This document shows, piece after piece, positions 8,052-15,867 of a DNA stretch of 64,000 bases. The stretch is from Actinocatenispora sp036503555. GTDB taxonomy: Bacteria; Actinomycetota; Actinomycetes; Mycobacteriales; Micromonosporaceae. Location of the stretch: positions 24,646 to 88,645 of the forward strand of contig DASXWQ010000074.1 in NCBI GenBank assembly GCA_036503555.1. Direction: 5' to 3'. How positions within the stretch are numbered: position 1 is the stretch's first letter; each line of letters opens with the position of its first letter. The position numbers were made by a program, and so were the translations under genes. The notes under the pieces are model-generated. The model did no database searches. It was not told where the DNA came from and saw only the letters and a list, made by a program, of their open reading frames with translations.

Positions 8052-8903
8052 GTGATCCGGCACGAGGGCGACGACCTGCGGGACATGCAGCACCTGGCGG
8101 AGCGGCTGTGGTCGCCGGGCGCGCGCTGGCACGTCGGGGACGTGGCGTGGGGTCGCGCCGCGTACCGGGGACGACCGAGGCCGACGGCGCGGTGGGAGCG
8201 GCACGGCCGCACGGTGGCGTGGGCGTGGCTGGAGTCGGGCGAGCTGTGCTGGCTGGCGGATCCGGCCGCCGACGCCGTCGACGCGGTGCTCGACTGGGCG
8301 CCCGGCGCGCGCGAGACCACCGTGATGTCCGCCGACGCGTCTACCGCCGACGTGCTGCGGCGGCGCGGCTGGCGGCGCGACGACGGGCCGTACTTCGACC
8401 ATCTGGTACGGGATCTGGCCGGGTTGCCGCCGCTCGGGCCGGGCGCCGCGGTCCGCCCGGTGGACCCGCAGTCGGATGCGGACGTGCTGGCGCGGGCGGC
8501 GGCGCACCGGGCCGCGTTCGACCACCTGGTCGGCCGGGATCCGGCCCTGCCCCGGCCGCCGGATCCGGCGCGGCACCGGGCGGTGACCGGCACGTGGCCG
8601 TACCGGGCGGAGCTGGATCTGGTGGCGGAGGTGGACGGGGTCGTCGCCGCGTACTGCCTGCTGTGGCTGGACGCGGTCAACGGGGTCGGGCTGCTCGAAC
8701 CGGTCGGCACCGACCCCCGGTACCGTCGCCGCGGTCTCGCCCGCCGTGTCTGCCTCGCCGGCCTGTACGCGCTGCGCGACGCGGGTGCGACCCGCGCCGT
8801 GGTCTGCCCGCGCGGCGACGACGACTACCCGGTGCCGGGCCGGTTGTACCGGGACCTGGGCTTCACGTACGTCGACCGGACCTGCACGTTCGTCGCGCCG
8901 TGA
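8052..8903 (+). CDS. GNAT family N-acetyltransferase (tandem-domain type)
   Basis: A 283-residue protein whose C-terminal half is a clear GNAT domain (GLLEPVGTDPRYRRRGLARRVCLAGLYAL, then RLYRDLGFTYVDR). The N-terminal half looks like a degenerate second GNAT fold (TAWAWL-type strand, TTVMSADASTADVLRRRGWRRDD). The substrate is unknown. GTG 8052 is preceded by GAGG and GGAG; the frame stays open to 7953 but the extra residues are Arg-rich and unconvincing. Confidence 0.85.
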   Translation: MIRHEGDDLRDMQHLAERLWSPGARWHVGDVAWGRAAYRGRPRPTARWERHGRTVAWAWLESGELCWLADPAADAVDAVLDWAPGARETTVMSADASTADVLRRRGWRRDDGPYFDHLVRDLAGLPPLGPGAAVRPVDPQSDADVLARAAAHRAAFDHLVGRDPALPRPPDPARHRAVTGTWPYRAELDLVAEVDGVVAAYCLLWLDAVNGVGLLEPVGTDPRYRRRGLARRVCLAGLYALRDAGATRAVVCPRGDDDYPVPGRLYRDLGFTYVDRTCTFVAP

Positions 8904-8942
8904 GAGAAGCATCGGCCGCTATCGGGCCGTCTAGTGATCTTG

Positions 8943-9521
8943 CTAGACGGTGGTAGACCGGGCGAGACGGGCGTGCAGGCCGGCGACGAGCGTGTCGACC
9001 AGGGCCTGGTAGCTGTCGTCGATCTTCTCCGGCAGCCCGAACCCACCGCCGATCTCCAGGTGCGTGAACCCGTGCGCCGCGGCGCGCAGCCCGCGGGTCG
9101 TGTGGATCGCGTCCGCCCCGGCCAGGTCGTACCCGCGGAGCACGGCGAGGAACACCGCCACGACGCGTTCGCCGGCGCGGGTGACCTCGGGGTCGCTGCC
9201 GGGCTGTTGGGGCAGCGCCGCGTACCGGTGCGGGTGGTCGACGGCATACCGCCGGTACGCGTGGAGGACGGCGGCGAGCGCGTCGTCGCGGCTGCGCCCC
9301 ATCACCGCGTCGCCGCACGCGTCGGCCAGTTCGTCCAGCACCCGGGCGCCGACCAACGCCCGCAGCGGCCCGAGCCCCTTGACGTGCTTGTACAGCGACG
9401 GGGTGGCAACCCCGGTGTGCGCGGCGACGGCGGCCAGGGTCAGCCCGTCGACCCCCTGCTCGTCGAGTACGACGAGGGCGGCGTCGACGACCGCCTCGGT
9501 GTTGAGTCCGGCCCTAGGCAC
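8943..9521 (-). CDS. TetR/AcrR family transcriptional regulator
   Basis: A 192-residue repressor. Residues ~5-50 are the TetR helix-turn-helix (VVDAALVVLDEQGVDGLTLAAVAAHTGVATPSLYKHVKG). The C-terminal ligand domain contains ATHGFTHLEIGGGFGL-like sequence typical of the WHG subgroup. The GTG start at 9521 overlaps the hydrolase stop by 8 bp, so the two are translationally coupled and share the promoter at 10306-10344. That promoter carries a near-perfect operator, implying autorepression and ligand-controlled hydrolase expression. Confidence 0.93.
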   Translation of the reverse strand: MPRAGLNTEAVVDAALVVLDEQGVDGLTLAAVAAHTGVATPSLYKHVKGLGPLRALVGARVLDELADACGDAVMGRSRDDALAAVLHAYRRYAVDHPHRYAALPQQPGSDPEVTRAGERVVAVFLAVLRGYDLAGADAIHTTRGLRAAAHGFTHLEIGGGFGLPEKIDDSYQALVDTLVAGLHARLARSTTV

Positions 9522-10308
9522 CGAACGCCTCCCCGAGCAGCTTGAGTACGGCGGGCGCCACGGTGTCGGGCGCCTCGGCGGCGGGGTAGTGCTTGACGCC
9601 GTCGATCAGCTCCACGGTGGCGTCCGGCAGCAGCCGGCGCGCCTCGGCGGCCTGGGCGGCCGAGTCGGGGAAGTCGGGGTCCTTCGCGCCGTACAGCACG
9701 AGGGTGGGGCAGCGTACGTCGGCGATCGAGCGGTTCGCCTCGGTCTTGTCGGCCAGGCCCATCGCCTTGACGGCCGCCATCCCGGTCCGCTTGAAGCTCG
9801 CCTTCATCGTCGCGCGGTAGTCGGCGAAGTCGGCGGGCACCGTCGAGTACAGCGACTTGTAGAAGGGGAGCCAGAGCGCGACGCGGCTCATCACCTGGCC
9901 GCTGATCAGGCGCATGACCGGGTTCATCGTCGGGTTGGCGGTGAACATGCTGATCAGCACGAGGCCGGCGACCTTCTCGGGTGCCTGCGCCGCGGCCCAC
10001 ACGGCGCTGCTCGGCGAGAACGACGTGCCGACGAGCACGGCCGGCCCGCCGAGGTGGTCGACGAGCGCGAGCAGGTCGGCGCCGACGGCCTCCGGCGAGT
10101 AGTCGTCCCACCGGGCGCTCGACTCCCCGTGCCCGCGCAGGTCGACGGTCGCCACCCGGTATCCGGCGGCGACGAGCCGCGGCGTCAGGAACCGGTACGT
10201 CTGGCGGATGTCGCCCATCCCGGGCATGCACACCACGAGCGGCCCGTCGCCCTGCACGTCGTACGCCAGCCGTCCGCCGGGGACCTCAAGGAACCGCGTG
10301 TTCGTCAT
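9514..10308 (-). CDS. Alpha/beta-hydrolase controlled by the adjacent TetR regulator
   Basis: A 264-residue hydrolase with oxyanion region VVCMPGMGD, VDLRGHGESS, nucleophile elbow VGTSFSPSS (GTSFS), acid in LYGAKDPDFP and histidine in DGVKHYPAAE. The epoxide-hydrolase/haloperoxidase-like fold is clear; the substrate is not. The start was chosen at ATG 10308, exactly 7 nt after the -10 box TAGCTT, giving a leaderless mRNA. ATG 10314 would directly abut the -10 box. The gene is first in a two-gene operon with the TetR gene. Confidence 0.9.
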   Translation of the reverse strand: MTNTRFLEVPGGRLAYDVQGDGPLVVCMPGMGDIRQTYRFLTPRLVAAGYRVATVDLRGHGESSARWDDYSPEAVGADLLALVDHLGGPAVLVGTSFSPSSAVWAAAQAPEKVAGLVLISMFTANPTMNPVMRLISGQVMSRVALWLPFYKSLYSTVPADFADYRATMKASFKRTGMAAVKAMGLADKTEANRSIADVRCPTLVLYGAKDPDFPDSAAQAAEARRLLPDATVELIDGVKHYPAAEAPDTVAPAVLKLLGEAFGA

Positions 10309-10344
10309 AGCCATAAAGCTAATGCTATTAGCTTCGGTTGTCAA
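10306..10344 (-). promoter_or_regulatory. Promoter with TetR operator embedded in the -10 region
   Basis: On the minus strand TTGACA (10339-10344), a 17-nt spacer and TAGCTT (10316-10321) form a consensus promoter. AAGCTAAT-GCT-ATTAGCTT (10316-10334) is a perfect 8-bp inverted repeat overlapping the -10 box. It sits directly in front of the hydrolase-TetR operon and also contains the TAA stop (10328-10330) of the upstream deaminase gene. Confidence 0.85.
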
Positions 10345-10768
10345 GCAGGTGCGCGTTGACCTCTCGTACCAGCGGCGCCAGCTCGGGCAGCTCCACCACC
10401 GTCAGGCCGGCCGCGGCCAACTCCTCCGCGCCGTGGCAGTCCACGAACACCGCCGGCTCCCGCCACGCGAACACCACCCGCGCCGCGCCCGCCGCGACGA
10501 TCAGCTCCGCACACGTACGCGGCCGTGACTTCCGCTTGCTGCACGGTTCCAGCGAGCTGTACACCGTCGCCCCCGCCGCCGACCCACCCAGCTTCGCCAG
10601 CGCCGACTCCTCGGCGTGCACGTGCTCGTCGACCTCCCGCGAGTACCCGCGTGCCAGCTCCGCGCCGTCCGGCGAGACGACCACCGCGCCCACCGAGAAC
10701 GCCGTCGCCGACGGCGGACACCGGCGCGCCTCCGCCACCGCCTCGCCCAACCAGTACCGGTCATCCAT
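10328..10768 (-). CDS. RibD-type deaminase domain protein
   Basis: A 146-residue deaminase of the cytidine/RibD N-terminal family. It has FSVGAVVVSPDGAELARGYSRE, the zinc motif HAEESAL, and EPCSKRKSRPRTC. These match the diaminohydroxyphosphoribosylaminopyrimidine deaminase half of RibD, although related pyrimidine or secondary-metabolite deaminases are possible. ATG 10768 overlaps the end of the reductase gene by 8 bp (ATGGATGA), so both halves of a RibD-like enzyme are made as separate, coupled proteins. Confidence 0.85.
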   Translation of the reverse strand: MDDRYWLGEAVAEARRCPPSATAFSVGAVVVSPDGAELARGYSREVDEHVHAEESALAKLGGSAAGATVYSSLEPCSKRKSRPRTCAELIVAAGAARVVFAWREPAVFVDCHGAEELAAAGLTVVELPELAPLVREVNAHLLDNRS

Positions 10769-11447
10769 CGTCGTCTCCCAGCAGGTAGCGCAGCAGGACC
10801 ACGTCACCGAGGGCGCGGGTCTCGGCCAGCCGCATCCGGTGCGCCGCGTCCCACCGGTACGCGCCGGGGCCGACGAACCGCGGTGCCTCGGCGTCCCCCA
10901 CGAACAGCGGCGCCACCGCCAGATGCAGCTCGTCGGCCAGCCCCTCGGTCAGGAACCAGCCGTGTACGGTGCCACCGCCCTCGACGAGCAGCCGACCCAC
11001 CCCGCGCGCGGCGAGGTCCGCGAGGATCGCGCCGAGGTCCACCTCGTCGCCCGTCGCGACGATCGTGGTCGAGCCGGCCAGGGTGTCGGCAAGGCGTTCG
11101 GCGACCGGGCCGGGGGCGTACACCAGCTTCGAGGCGGGGCCGGCGGTGAAGAACCGCGAGTCGGCCGGCAGGTCGCCGCCCCGGGTGATGGTGACCTTGA
11201 GCGGCTGCGCCGGACGACCGTCGGCGGTGCGGTGCTCCGCGCGTACCGGCGTGACCATCAGGCGCGGGTCGTCCCGGCGTACGGTGCCGGCGCCGACGAG
11301 GATCGCGTCGCACTCGGCCCGTACCGCGTCGACCCGGTCGAAATCCTCCTCGCTGGACAGGATGAGCCGGGAATCGCCCGCATCGTCCAGGTATCCGTCC
11401 ACGGACATGGCGGCGCTCAGCACGACGTACGGTCGCGAGTCAGGCAC
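10761..11447 (-). CDS. RibD C-terminal-type pyrimidine reductase
   Basis: A 228-residue NADPH-dependent reductase of the RibD_C / dihydrofolate-reductase-like fold. It starts VPDSRPYVVLSAAMSVDGYLDD, with DAILVGAGTVRRDDPRL and LLVEGGGTVHGWFL. The family reduces the ribosyl-aminopyrimidine in riboflavin biosynthesis. GTG 11447 has GGGTGG about 5 nt upstream; an alternative GTG at 11456 lacks a Shine-Dalgarno. It is the first gene of an operon with the deaminase at 10328-10768. Confidence 0.88.
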   Translation of the reverse strand: MPDSRPYVVLSAAMSVDGYLDDAGDSRLILSSEEDFDRVDAVRAECDAILVGAGTVRRDDPRLMVTPVRAEHRTADGRPAQPLKVTITRGGDLPADSRFFTAGPASKLVYAPGPVAERLADTLAGSTTIVATGDEVDLGAILADLAARGVGRLLVEGGGTVHGWFLTEGLADELHLAVAPLFVGDAEAPRFVGPGAYRWDAAHRMRLAETRALGDVVLLRYLLGDDDG

Positions 11448-11533
11448 GGCGGCCACCCGCGATCCGCAAACTCGGGGTGGTTTCAGGGTGCCAGCACCAT
11501 GGCAGCGGGGTCGGCGGCGCGCACACTGGAGTC

Positions 11534-11872
11534 ATGGGTTTCATCATCGACCTCATCGCGACGGTCGTTGCCGTTGTCGGCCTGCTGGTCGCGCTCGGCC
11601 ACGACGGATACCTGCTGGTTCTCGGGTCGGCCGCGAAGAAGCGGACCGGCGGCGCCCCGGTCGAGCGGTTCGTCCGCGGACGCTGGCCGGTCGCCATCCT
11701 CGCCACCGTCGGCGCGATCATCGGCCTCGCCCTGACCGGCGGCGGTGCGTTCTCCGACATCGTCGGCCTGCTCGTGGGCGCCGGCAGCGGATACGCGGCG
11801 GCCAAGTCCCTGTCCAAGACCCGCAAGAAGTTCCTCGACGGTCCCGAGTACCCGGAGCTTCCCGGCAGCTGA
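11534..11872 (+). CDS. Small Gly-rich membrane protein, unknown function
   Basis: A 112-residue protein with an N-terminal hydrophobic helix (IDLIATVVAVVGLLVAL) and a central one (VAILATVGAIIGLAL), followed by a Gly-rich stretch GGGAFSDIVGLLVGAGSGYAA and a basic cytosolic tail KSLSKTRKKF. I do not recognise a family. The ATG at 11534 has GGAG 2-6 nt upstream. It is transcribed divergently from the reductase gene. Confidence 0.65.
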   Translation: MGFIIDLIATVVAVVGLLVALGHDGYLLVLGSAAKKRTGGAPVERFVRGRWPVAILATVGAIIGLALTGGGAFSDIVGLLVGAGSGYAAAKSLSKTRKKFLDGPEYPELPGS

Positions 11873-11926
11873 CCGGTCCCGCGGCCCTGGCATGATGCGG
11901 GTCTGCGACAAGCTTGGGGGTACGCC

Positions 11927-12145
11927 GTGATCGACGGGACCGCGATGTTCTTCGACTCGGAGCAGGGCTGGGGCCTCATCACGGCTGGGGCCCTGCCCGA
12001 CGGCGAGCCGGCGTGGGTGCACTTCTCCGTGATCGAGATGGACGGCTACCGCGAGCTGTCCATCGGCCAGCCCGTGCGCTTCGAGTACGAGAAGGCCGAG
12101 CAGGACGGCTACCACTACCGCGCGACCCGCGTACTCCCCGCATAG
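11927..12145 (+). CDS. Divergent cold-shock-domain protein
   Basis: A 72-residue protein filling one cold-shock (OB-fold) domain: GTAMFFDSEQGWGLIT at the RNP1 position, WVHFSVIEMDGYREL at RNP2, then GQPVRFEYEKAEQDGYHYRATRV. Classical Csps read KGFGFI at RNP1; here it is GWGLI and several surface aromatics differ. RNA binding is therefore plausible but probably specialised. GTG 11927 follows a GGGGG Shine-Dalgarno by about 7 nt. Confidence 0.8.
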   Translation: MIDGTAMFFDSEQGWGLITAGALPDGEPAWVHFSVIEMDGYRELSIGQPVRFEYEKAEQDGYHYRATRVLPA

Positions 12146-12146
12146 G

Positions 12147-12683
12147 TCAGCCGAGGCGCCAGGGCGCGCCGGCGGGCTGTTGCAGGCCGGGCATGAACCA
12201 TTCGGCGCGGCGTACCTCGCGCATGGCGGTGCGGCGCACCTCGGGCGTCAGCCGGTCCAGGTAGAGCAGCCCGTCGAGGTGGTCGACCTCGTGCTGGATG
12301 CACTGCGCCATCACGTCCACCCCGCGTACGACGACGGGCTCGTTGCGCAGGTCGACGCCGCGGCAGACGGCCTTCACCGCGCGCCGCGCCGGGAACCACA
12401 GCCGCGGCACGGACAGGCAGCCCTCGTCCAGCTCGTGCCAGTCGTCGGACAGCTCGACGATCTCCGGGTTCAGCACGTAGCCGAACTGGTCGCCCACGTT
12501 GTAGCTGAACGCCCGCACGTTGACGCCGATCTGGTTGGCCGCGAGTCCCGCCCGGCCCGGCTCGTCGACCGTCTCCAGCAGGTCCGTGACCAGCTCCGCG
12601 GTACGCGGGCCGAACGACGTCACCGGCTCGCACGGCGTCTTCAGCACCGGATCGCCGAAGATCCGGATCTCCTGGATGGTCAT
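12147..12683 (-). CDS. def: Peptide deformylase
   Basis: A 178-residue Fe/Zn metallohydrolase that removes the N-formyl group from nascent proteins. All three motifs are present: GLAANQIGVNVRAF (motif 1), EGCLSVPR (motif 2, Cys ligand) and QHEVDHLDG (motif 3, HExxH ligands). The ATG at 12683 overlaps the regulator stop in ATGA, so it is coupled to an ArsR-like gene with its own operators. Regulated co-transcription is unusual for a housekeeping def gene and suggests an accessory or inducible copy. Confidence 0.95.
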   Translation of the reverse strand: MTIQEIRIFGDPVLKTPCEPVTSFGPRTAELVTDLLETVDEPGRAGLAANQIGVNVRAFSYNVGDQFGYVLNPEIVELSDDWHELDEGCLSVPRLWFPARRAVKAVCRGVDLRNEPVVVRGVDVMAQCIQHEVDHLDGLLYLDRLTPEVRRTAMREVRRAEWFMPGLQQPAGAPWRLG

Positions 12684-13216
12684 GCCTCGTCCTTCGTACG
12701 GGTCTCGGGCAGCAGCGGGAAGAGTCGGGTGACCGCGCCGACGGGGCCGGCGCCGCGGGGCCGGGCGGCGGGGTCGTGCTCGCGTTCGGCGTACCGGTCG
12801 AGGACGGCGCGGATCTCGCCGGCGACCGTGGCCAGCTCGTCGGGCGTCAGGTAGAGCACGGCGCTGTCGGCCGCGTCCCGCCGCCAGCGCCGCGGTGCGT
12901 CGTCGCGGTGGGCCAGCCACCGGCGGTACCCCTCGTCCTCCAGCTCGACGGACAGTGTGCCGAGCCCACCGACGGGCGCCTGGCGCGTGGCGCGCAGCCG
13001 CCACGGCTTGACGCGGCCCTTCGCGGGCGCCTCTTCGAGGTACCCGTACCGGGCGAGCTGGCGCAGGTGGAACGAGCAGAGACCGGAGCTGTGGCCGAGC
13101 CGCCGGGCCGCCTCGGTCGACGTGACCGTGCCCAGCTCACGCACCAGGTCGAGCAGCGCGGCCCGGAGCGGGTGCGACAGCGCGGCGTCGGCCGCCGTAC
13201 GCTCCTCGTCCGTCAT
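12680..13216 (-). CDS. ArsR-like winged-helix regulator
   Basis: A 178-residue regulator. The N-terminal half is an ArsR/HTH_20-type winged helix (HPLRAALLDLVRELG, STEAARRLGHSSGLCSFHLRQLARYGYLEE). The C-terminal half contains a helical segment (LTPDELATVAGEIRAVLDRYAERE) typical of actinobacterial HTH proteins with an added effector domain. ATG 13216 lies 8 nt after TAGCTT; an in-frame TTG at 13225 is inside the operator. It probably represses its own operon with the deformylase. Confidence 0.9.
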   Translation of the reverse strand: MTDEERTAADAALSHPLRAALLDLVRELGTVTSTEAARRLGHSSGLCSFHLRQLARYGYLEEAPAKGRVKPWRLRATRQAPVGGLGTLSVELEDEGYRRWLAHRDDAPRRWRRDAADSAVLYLTPDELATVAGEIRAVLDRYAEREHDPAARPRGAGPVGAVTRLFPLLPETRTKDEA

Positions 13217-13244
13217 GCTTTGCAAAGCTACCAGCTTTGCAAAG
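13217..13244 (-). promoter_or_regulatory. Twin palindromic operators over the ArsR-def promoter
   Basis: Two copies of the perfect palindrome CTTTGCAAAG lie at 13218-13227 and 13235-13244, 17 bp centre to centre. The -10-like TAGCTT (13225-13230, minus strand) is inside this array, 8 nt before ATG 13216. A weak GTGACG-like -35 lies at 13248-13253. Repressor occupancy would block RNA polymerase. Confidence 0.8.
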
Positions 13245-13249
13245 TGGCG

Positions 13250-13678
13250 TCACGCGCGGGTGAACGTGGTGACGAGCCGGAGCTCCTTCGCCGGTCCCGT
13301 GACCCGCCAGTCCTGCGTCCACCGGTCCCCCGACACCACCCGGAACTCCCCCACGTACGCGTCGGCCCGGCACGGATGCGTCACCGTCCACACCCCCGTA
13401 CGCAGGTCCAGGTCGTGGAAGAAGCGCCCGTCGTCGAACTCCACCCGCAACCCGTCACCCACCCGGCGGTACGTGTACGCGCGCCACGCCGGCCCCGCGT
13501 GCGGGCCGAACCGCAGCTCACCGCGCTCGGCGTACGCGAGGCCGTCGGCCGACGGCAGGAACTCGGCGGTGCCGACGAACGTGCCGGACCGCCCCGACGC
13601 CAGGTCGGTGATGCGCCGGTCCAGCGTCCACCGCCCGGTCAGGTACGCCACCGGGTCCGCCACCCCCATCGCGCTCAC
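13250..13678 (-). CDS. DUF6314 family protein
   Basis: A 142-residue protein with YLTGRWTLDRRITDLASGRSG, DGRFFHDLDL and HPCRADAYVGEFRV, matching the DUF6314 family, a lipocalin-like beta-barrel of unknown function. GTG 13678 overlaps the MFS stop in GTGA, supporting coupling; ATG 13669 is an alternative start. The placement suggests it works with or is regulated with the transporter. Confidence 0.75.
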   Translation of the reverse strand: MSAMGVADPVAYLTGRWTLDRRITDLASGRSGTFVGTAEFLPSADGLAYAERGELRFGPHAGPAWRAYTYRRVGDGLRVEFDDGRFFHDLDLRTGVWTVTHPCRADAYVGEFRVVSGDRWTQDWRVTGPAKELRLVTTFTRA

Positions 13679-14910
13679 CCGACCAGCCTGCCATCCCCGG
13701 CCGGCAGGTCCCGTACGGGCCGGCAGGCGAGCACCGCGGCCAGCACCACCGCCAGCACCACCGCGCCGGCCAGTACGAGCGGGCGGGGCGCGAACTCGGC
13801 GCCGAGCCACCCGCCGACGACCTGGCCGACCGGCAGCGCCACCACCGACCCGAGCCCGTCGTACGCGGAGACGCGGGACAGCCGGTCCAGCGGTACGTGC
13901 GTGCCGAGCGCCGTCTCCCACGCCACGTCGAACAGGCCGCCGCCGATGCCGCCGGCCAGCGCGCCGATGGCCAGCGCGCCGGGCGTCGGGTACACGGCGA
14001 GGACCGCGAGCTGCGGGACCACCGCGCACATGCCGATCAGCCCGACACGCAGCGGATGCCGGAAGCGCAGCCGCAGCATGACCACCATCGCGACGAGCAG
14101 CCCCACCGACTGCGCCGACAGCACCAGCCCCCACGGCCCGCGGCCGATCGTGTCGTCGGCGATGACCGGACCGAGCGTGTTCCACCCGCCGGCCAGGATC
14201 GCGTTGACCACCGAGAAGCCAAGCACCACCACCCACAGCCAGGTGCGCGAGGCGAACTCCCGCCAGCCGTCCCGCAGGTCGCGCAGCACGCTGCCGGCGG
14301 GCCCCGCGCCGTCGGCCCGCCCGGACTCCGCCGGCGGGCGTACCCGGAGCAGCAGGAGCGCGCCGAGCCCGAAGGTCGCCGCGTCGACCGCGACGCCCCA
14401 GCCCGAACCCAGGGCGGCGACGAGGATCCCGCCGAACGCCGCACCCAGCACCGCACCGCCGTTGCGGACGAACCCGCCGAGCGCGCTCGCCTGCTGCAAC
14501 ACGTCCCGCGGTACGAGCTGCGGCACCATCCCGGCCATCGCCGGCGCGGTGAACGCGAACGCCGCCCCGTTCACCGCCTCGACGGCGACGATCTGCCAGA
14601 GCTGCGCGTACCCGGTGAGGAGGAGGGTGGCGGCCACCGCCTGCGAGGCGAACGACACGACGCTCGCCGCGACGATCACCAGATGCCGTGGCACGCGGTC
14701 CGCGACCACGCCGCCGAACAGCAGGAACACCACCAGCGGCACGCTGCGGGCGGCGAGTACAAGGCCGAGGTCGGCGGCCGAGCCGGTCAGGTCGAGTACG
14801 GCGAAGGCGACGGCGATCGGGGCGACCGCGTTGCCGACGACGGCAACCAGCCGGGCGGCGAGGAACCATCGGAACGCGGCGATCCGCAGGGGACTGCCGG
14901 CGCCGGTCAC
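13675..14910 (-). CDS. Major facilitator superfamily exporter
   Basis: A 411-residue membrane protein with about 12 transmembrane segments, for example LGLVLAARSVPLVVFLLFGGVVADRVPRH carrying the MFS A-loop. The pattern resembles EntS/MDR-type proton-driven drug or siderophore exporters of the actinobacterial MFS_3 group. It starts at GTG 14910 with a weak Shine-Dalgarno. The downstream DUF6314 gene is coupled. The substrate cannot be told. Confidence 0.9.
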   Translation of the reverse strand: MTGAGSPLRIAAFRWFLAARLVAVVGNAVAPIAVAFAVLDLTGSAADLGLVLAARSVPLVVFLLFGGVVADRVPRHLVIVAASVVSFASQAVAATLLLTGYAQLWQIVAVEAVNGAAFAFTAPAMAGMVPQLVPRDVLQQASALGGFVRNGGAVLGAAFGGILVAALGSGWGVAVDAATFGLGALLLLRVRPPAESGRADGAGPAGSVLRDLRDGWREFASRTWLWVVVLGFSVVNAILAGGWNTLGPVIADDTIGRGPWGLVLSAQSVGLLVAMVVMLRLRFRHPLRVGLIGMCAVVPQLAVLAVYPTPGALAIGALAGGIGGGLFDVAWETALGTHVPLDRLSRVSAYDGLGSVVALPVGQVVGGWLGAEFAPRPLVLAGAVVLAVVLAAVLACRPVRDLPAGDGRLVG

Positions 14911-14943
14911 AGCCGGGTCCCACGGGCGGTCCGCGGCCGGGTT

Positions 14944-14970
14944 CCGGCTCCCGGCAAGGCCGGGAGCCGG
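14944..14970 (-). terminator. Rho-independent-like hairpin after the 14975-15742 gene
   Basis: CCGGCTCCCGGC and GCCGGGAGCCGG form a perfect 12-bp stem with an AAG loop just past the stop of the membrane protein at 14975. No U-tract follows, as is common in actinobacteria. Confidence 0.7.
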
Positions 14971-14974
14971 GCCG

Positions 14975-15742
14975 TCACTTCTGCGTCGCGAGGCAGAGCA
15001 CGAAGGACTGCTTGTTGTCCTTCATGTCGTTGAAGACGTAGTAGTAGTTCGTCTGCGGGGCCGGGCACTTCTTCCGGTCGTTGGAGCCGTTGATCCGCTC
15101 GATGACCTTGAGCGCGCCGCTCGCCGAGCAGGCCGACGGCTTGACCGACTTCTTGTCCTCGGTCGGTACGACGCAGTCGCCCTTCTGCACGGCGCCCGCC
15201 TTGCTCTCGGAACTCGCCGAGGGCTTCGCCGACTTCTTGTCGCCGCCCTTGGCGCTCGTCGACGAGTCGGACTTGCCGGGGCCGAGGAAGAAGTACCAGC
15301 CGGCGCCGCCACCACCCAGCAGCACGACGACCACGACGATGATGATCGCGATCATGCCGCCCTTGCCCTTCTTCGGCTCGGGCTGCGGCTGCCACGGCGG
15401 CGCGGACCCGGCCGGCCCGGCCGGCCCGCCGGGACCGCCCGGGCCGTCGAAGGGCGGCGTACCGAAGGGGGACTGGTCGCCGAACTCGCTCGTCGGGCCG
15501 AGACCCGGCACCGGCGAACCGAACGGGTCACCGGTCGGGGGCGGCGGCGCACCGAACCCGCCCGGCGCACCCGAACCCGGCGCACCCGGGAAACCGCCCG
15601 GCCCGCCGGAGCTCGGTGCGCCCGGGTAGCCGCCCGGCGCACCCGGGTACGGCGGCGGTTGGTCCGGCTGACCCGACTGCCCCTGCCACGATCCCTCGCG
15701 GTCGAACGGCCCGTTGCCCCCGGGCGGCCCGTAGTGCGACAT
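14975..15742 (-). CDS. Pro/Gly-rich single-pass membrane protein with 4-Cys ectodomain (LppU-like)
   Basis: A 255-residue protein. Residues ~1-125 are a cytosolic, disordered Pro/Gly-rich segment. KKGKGGMIAIIIVVVVVLLGG is a basic anchor and transmembrane helix near 130. A Ser/Lys linker follows, then an extracellular domain with four cysteines (GDCVVP, SACSAS, KKCPAP, FVLCLA). The pattern matches the LppU/SCO-type membrane proteins of actinobacteria, whose function is unknown. A strong AGGAGG precedes ATG 15742. The gene at 15868-16692 is a paralogue directly upstream. Confidence 0.85.
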   Translation of the reverse strand: MSHYGPPGGNGPFDREGSWQGQSGQPDQPPPYPGAPGGYPGAPSSGGPGGFPGAPGSGAPGGFGAPPPPTGDPFGSPVPGLGPTSEFGDQSPFGTPPFDGPGGPGGPAGPAGSAPPWQPQPEPKKGKGGMIAIIIVVVVVLLGGGGAGWYFFLGPGKSDSSTSAKGGDKKSAKPSASSESKAGAVQKGDCVVPTEDKKSVKPSACSASGALKVIERINGSNDRKKCPAPQTNYYYVFNDMKDNKQSFVLCLATQK

Positions 15743-15807
15743 CGATCCTCCTGGGTGTCACCGGCGAACTGGACCGCAACGGTAGCCGGCCGATTCACGT
15801 GGTCGCG

Positions 15808-15852
15808 CACACACCGCCCGCCGAGGCCGAGACCTCGACGGGCGGTGGTGTG
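15808..15852 (-). terminator. Hairpin between the two Pro/Gly-rich paralogues
   Basis: CACCGCCCG and CGGGCGGTG with inner GAGG/CCTC pairing make a long interrupted stem just past the stop at 15868 and before the promoter region of the 14975-15742 gene. It indicates separate transcription units or partial read-through. Confidence 0.6.
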
Positions 15853-15867
15853 GCGACTACAAGCTGG

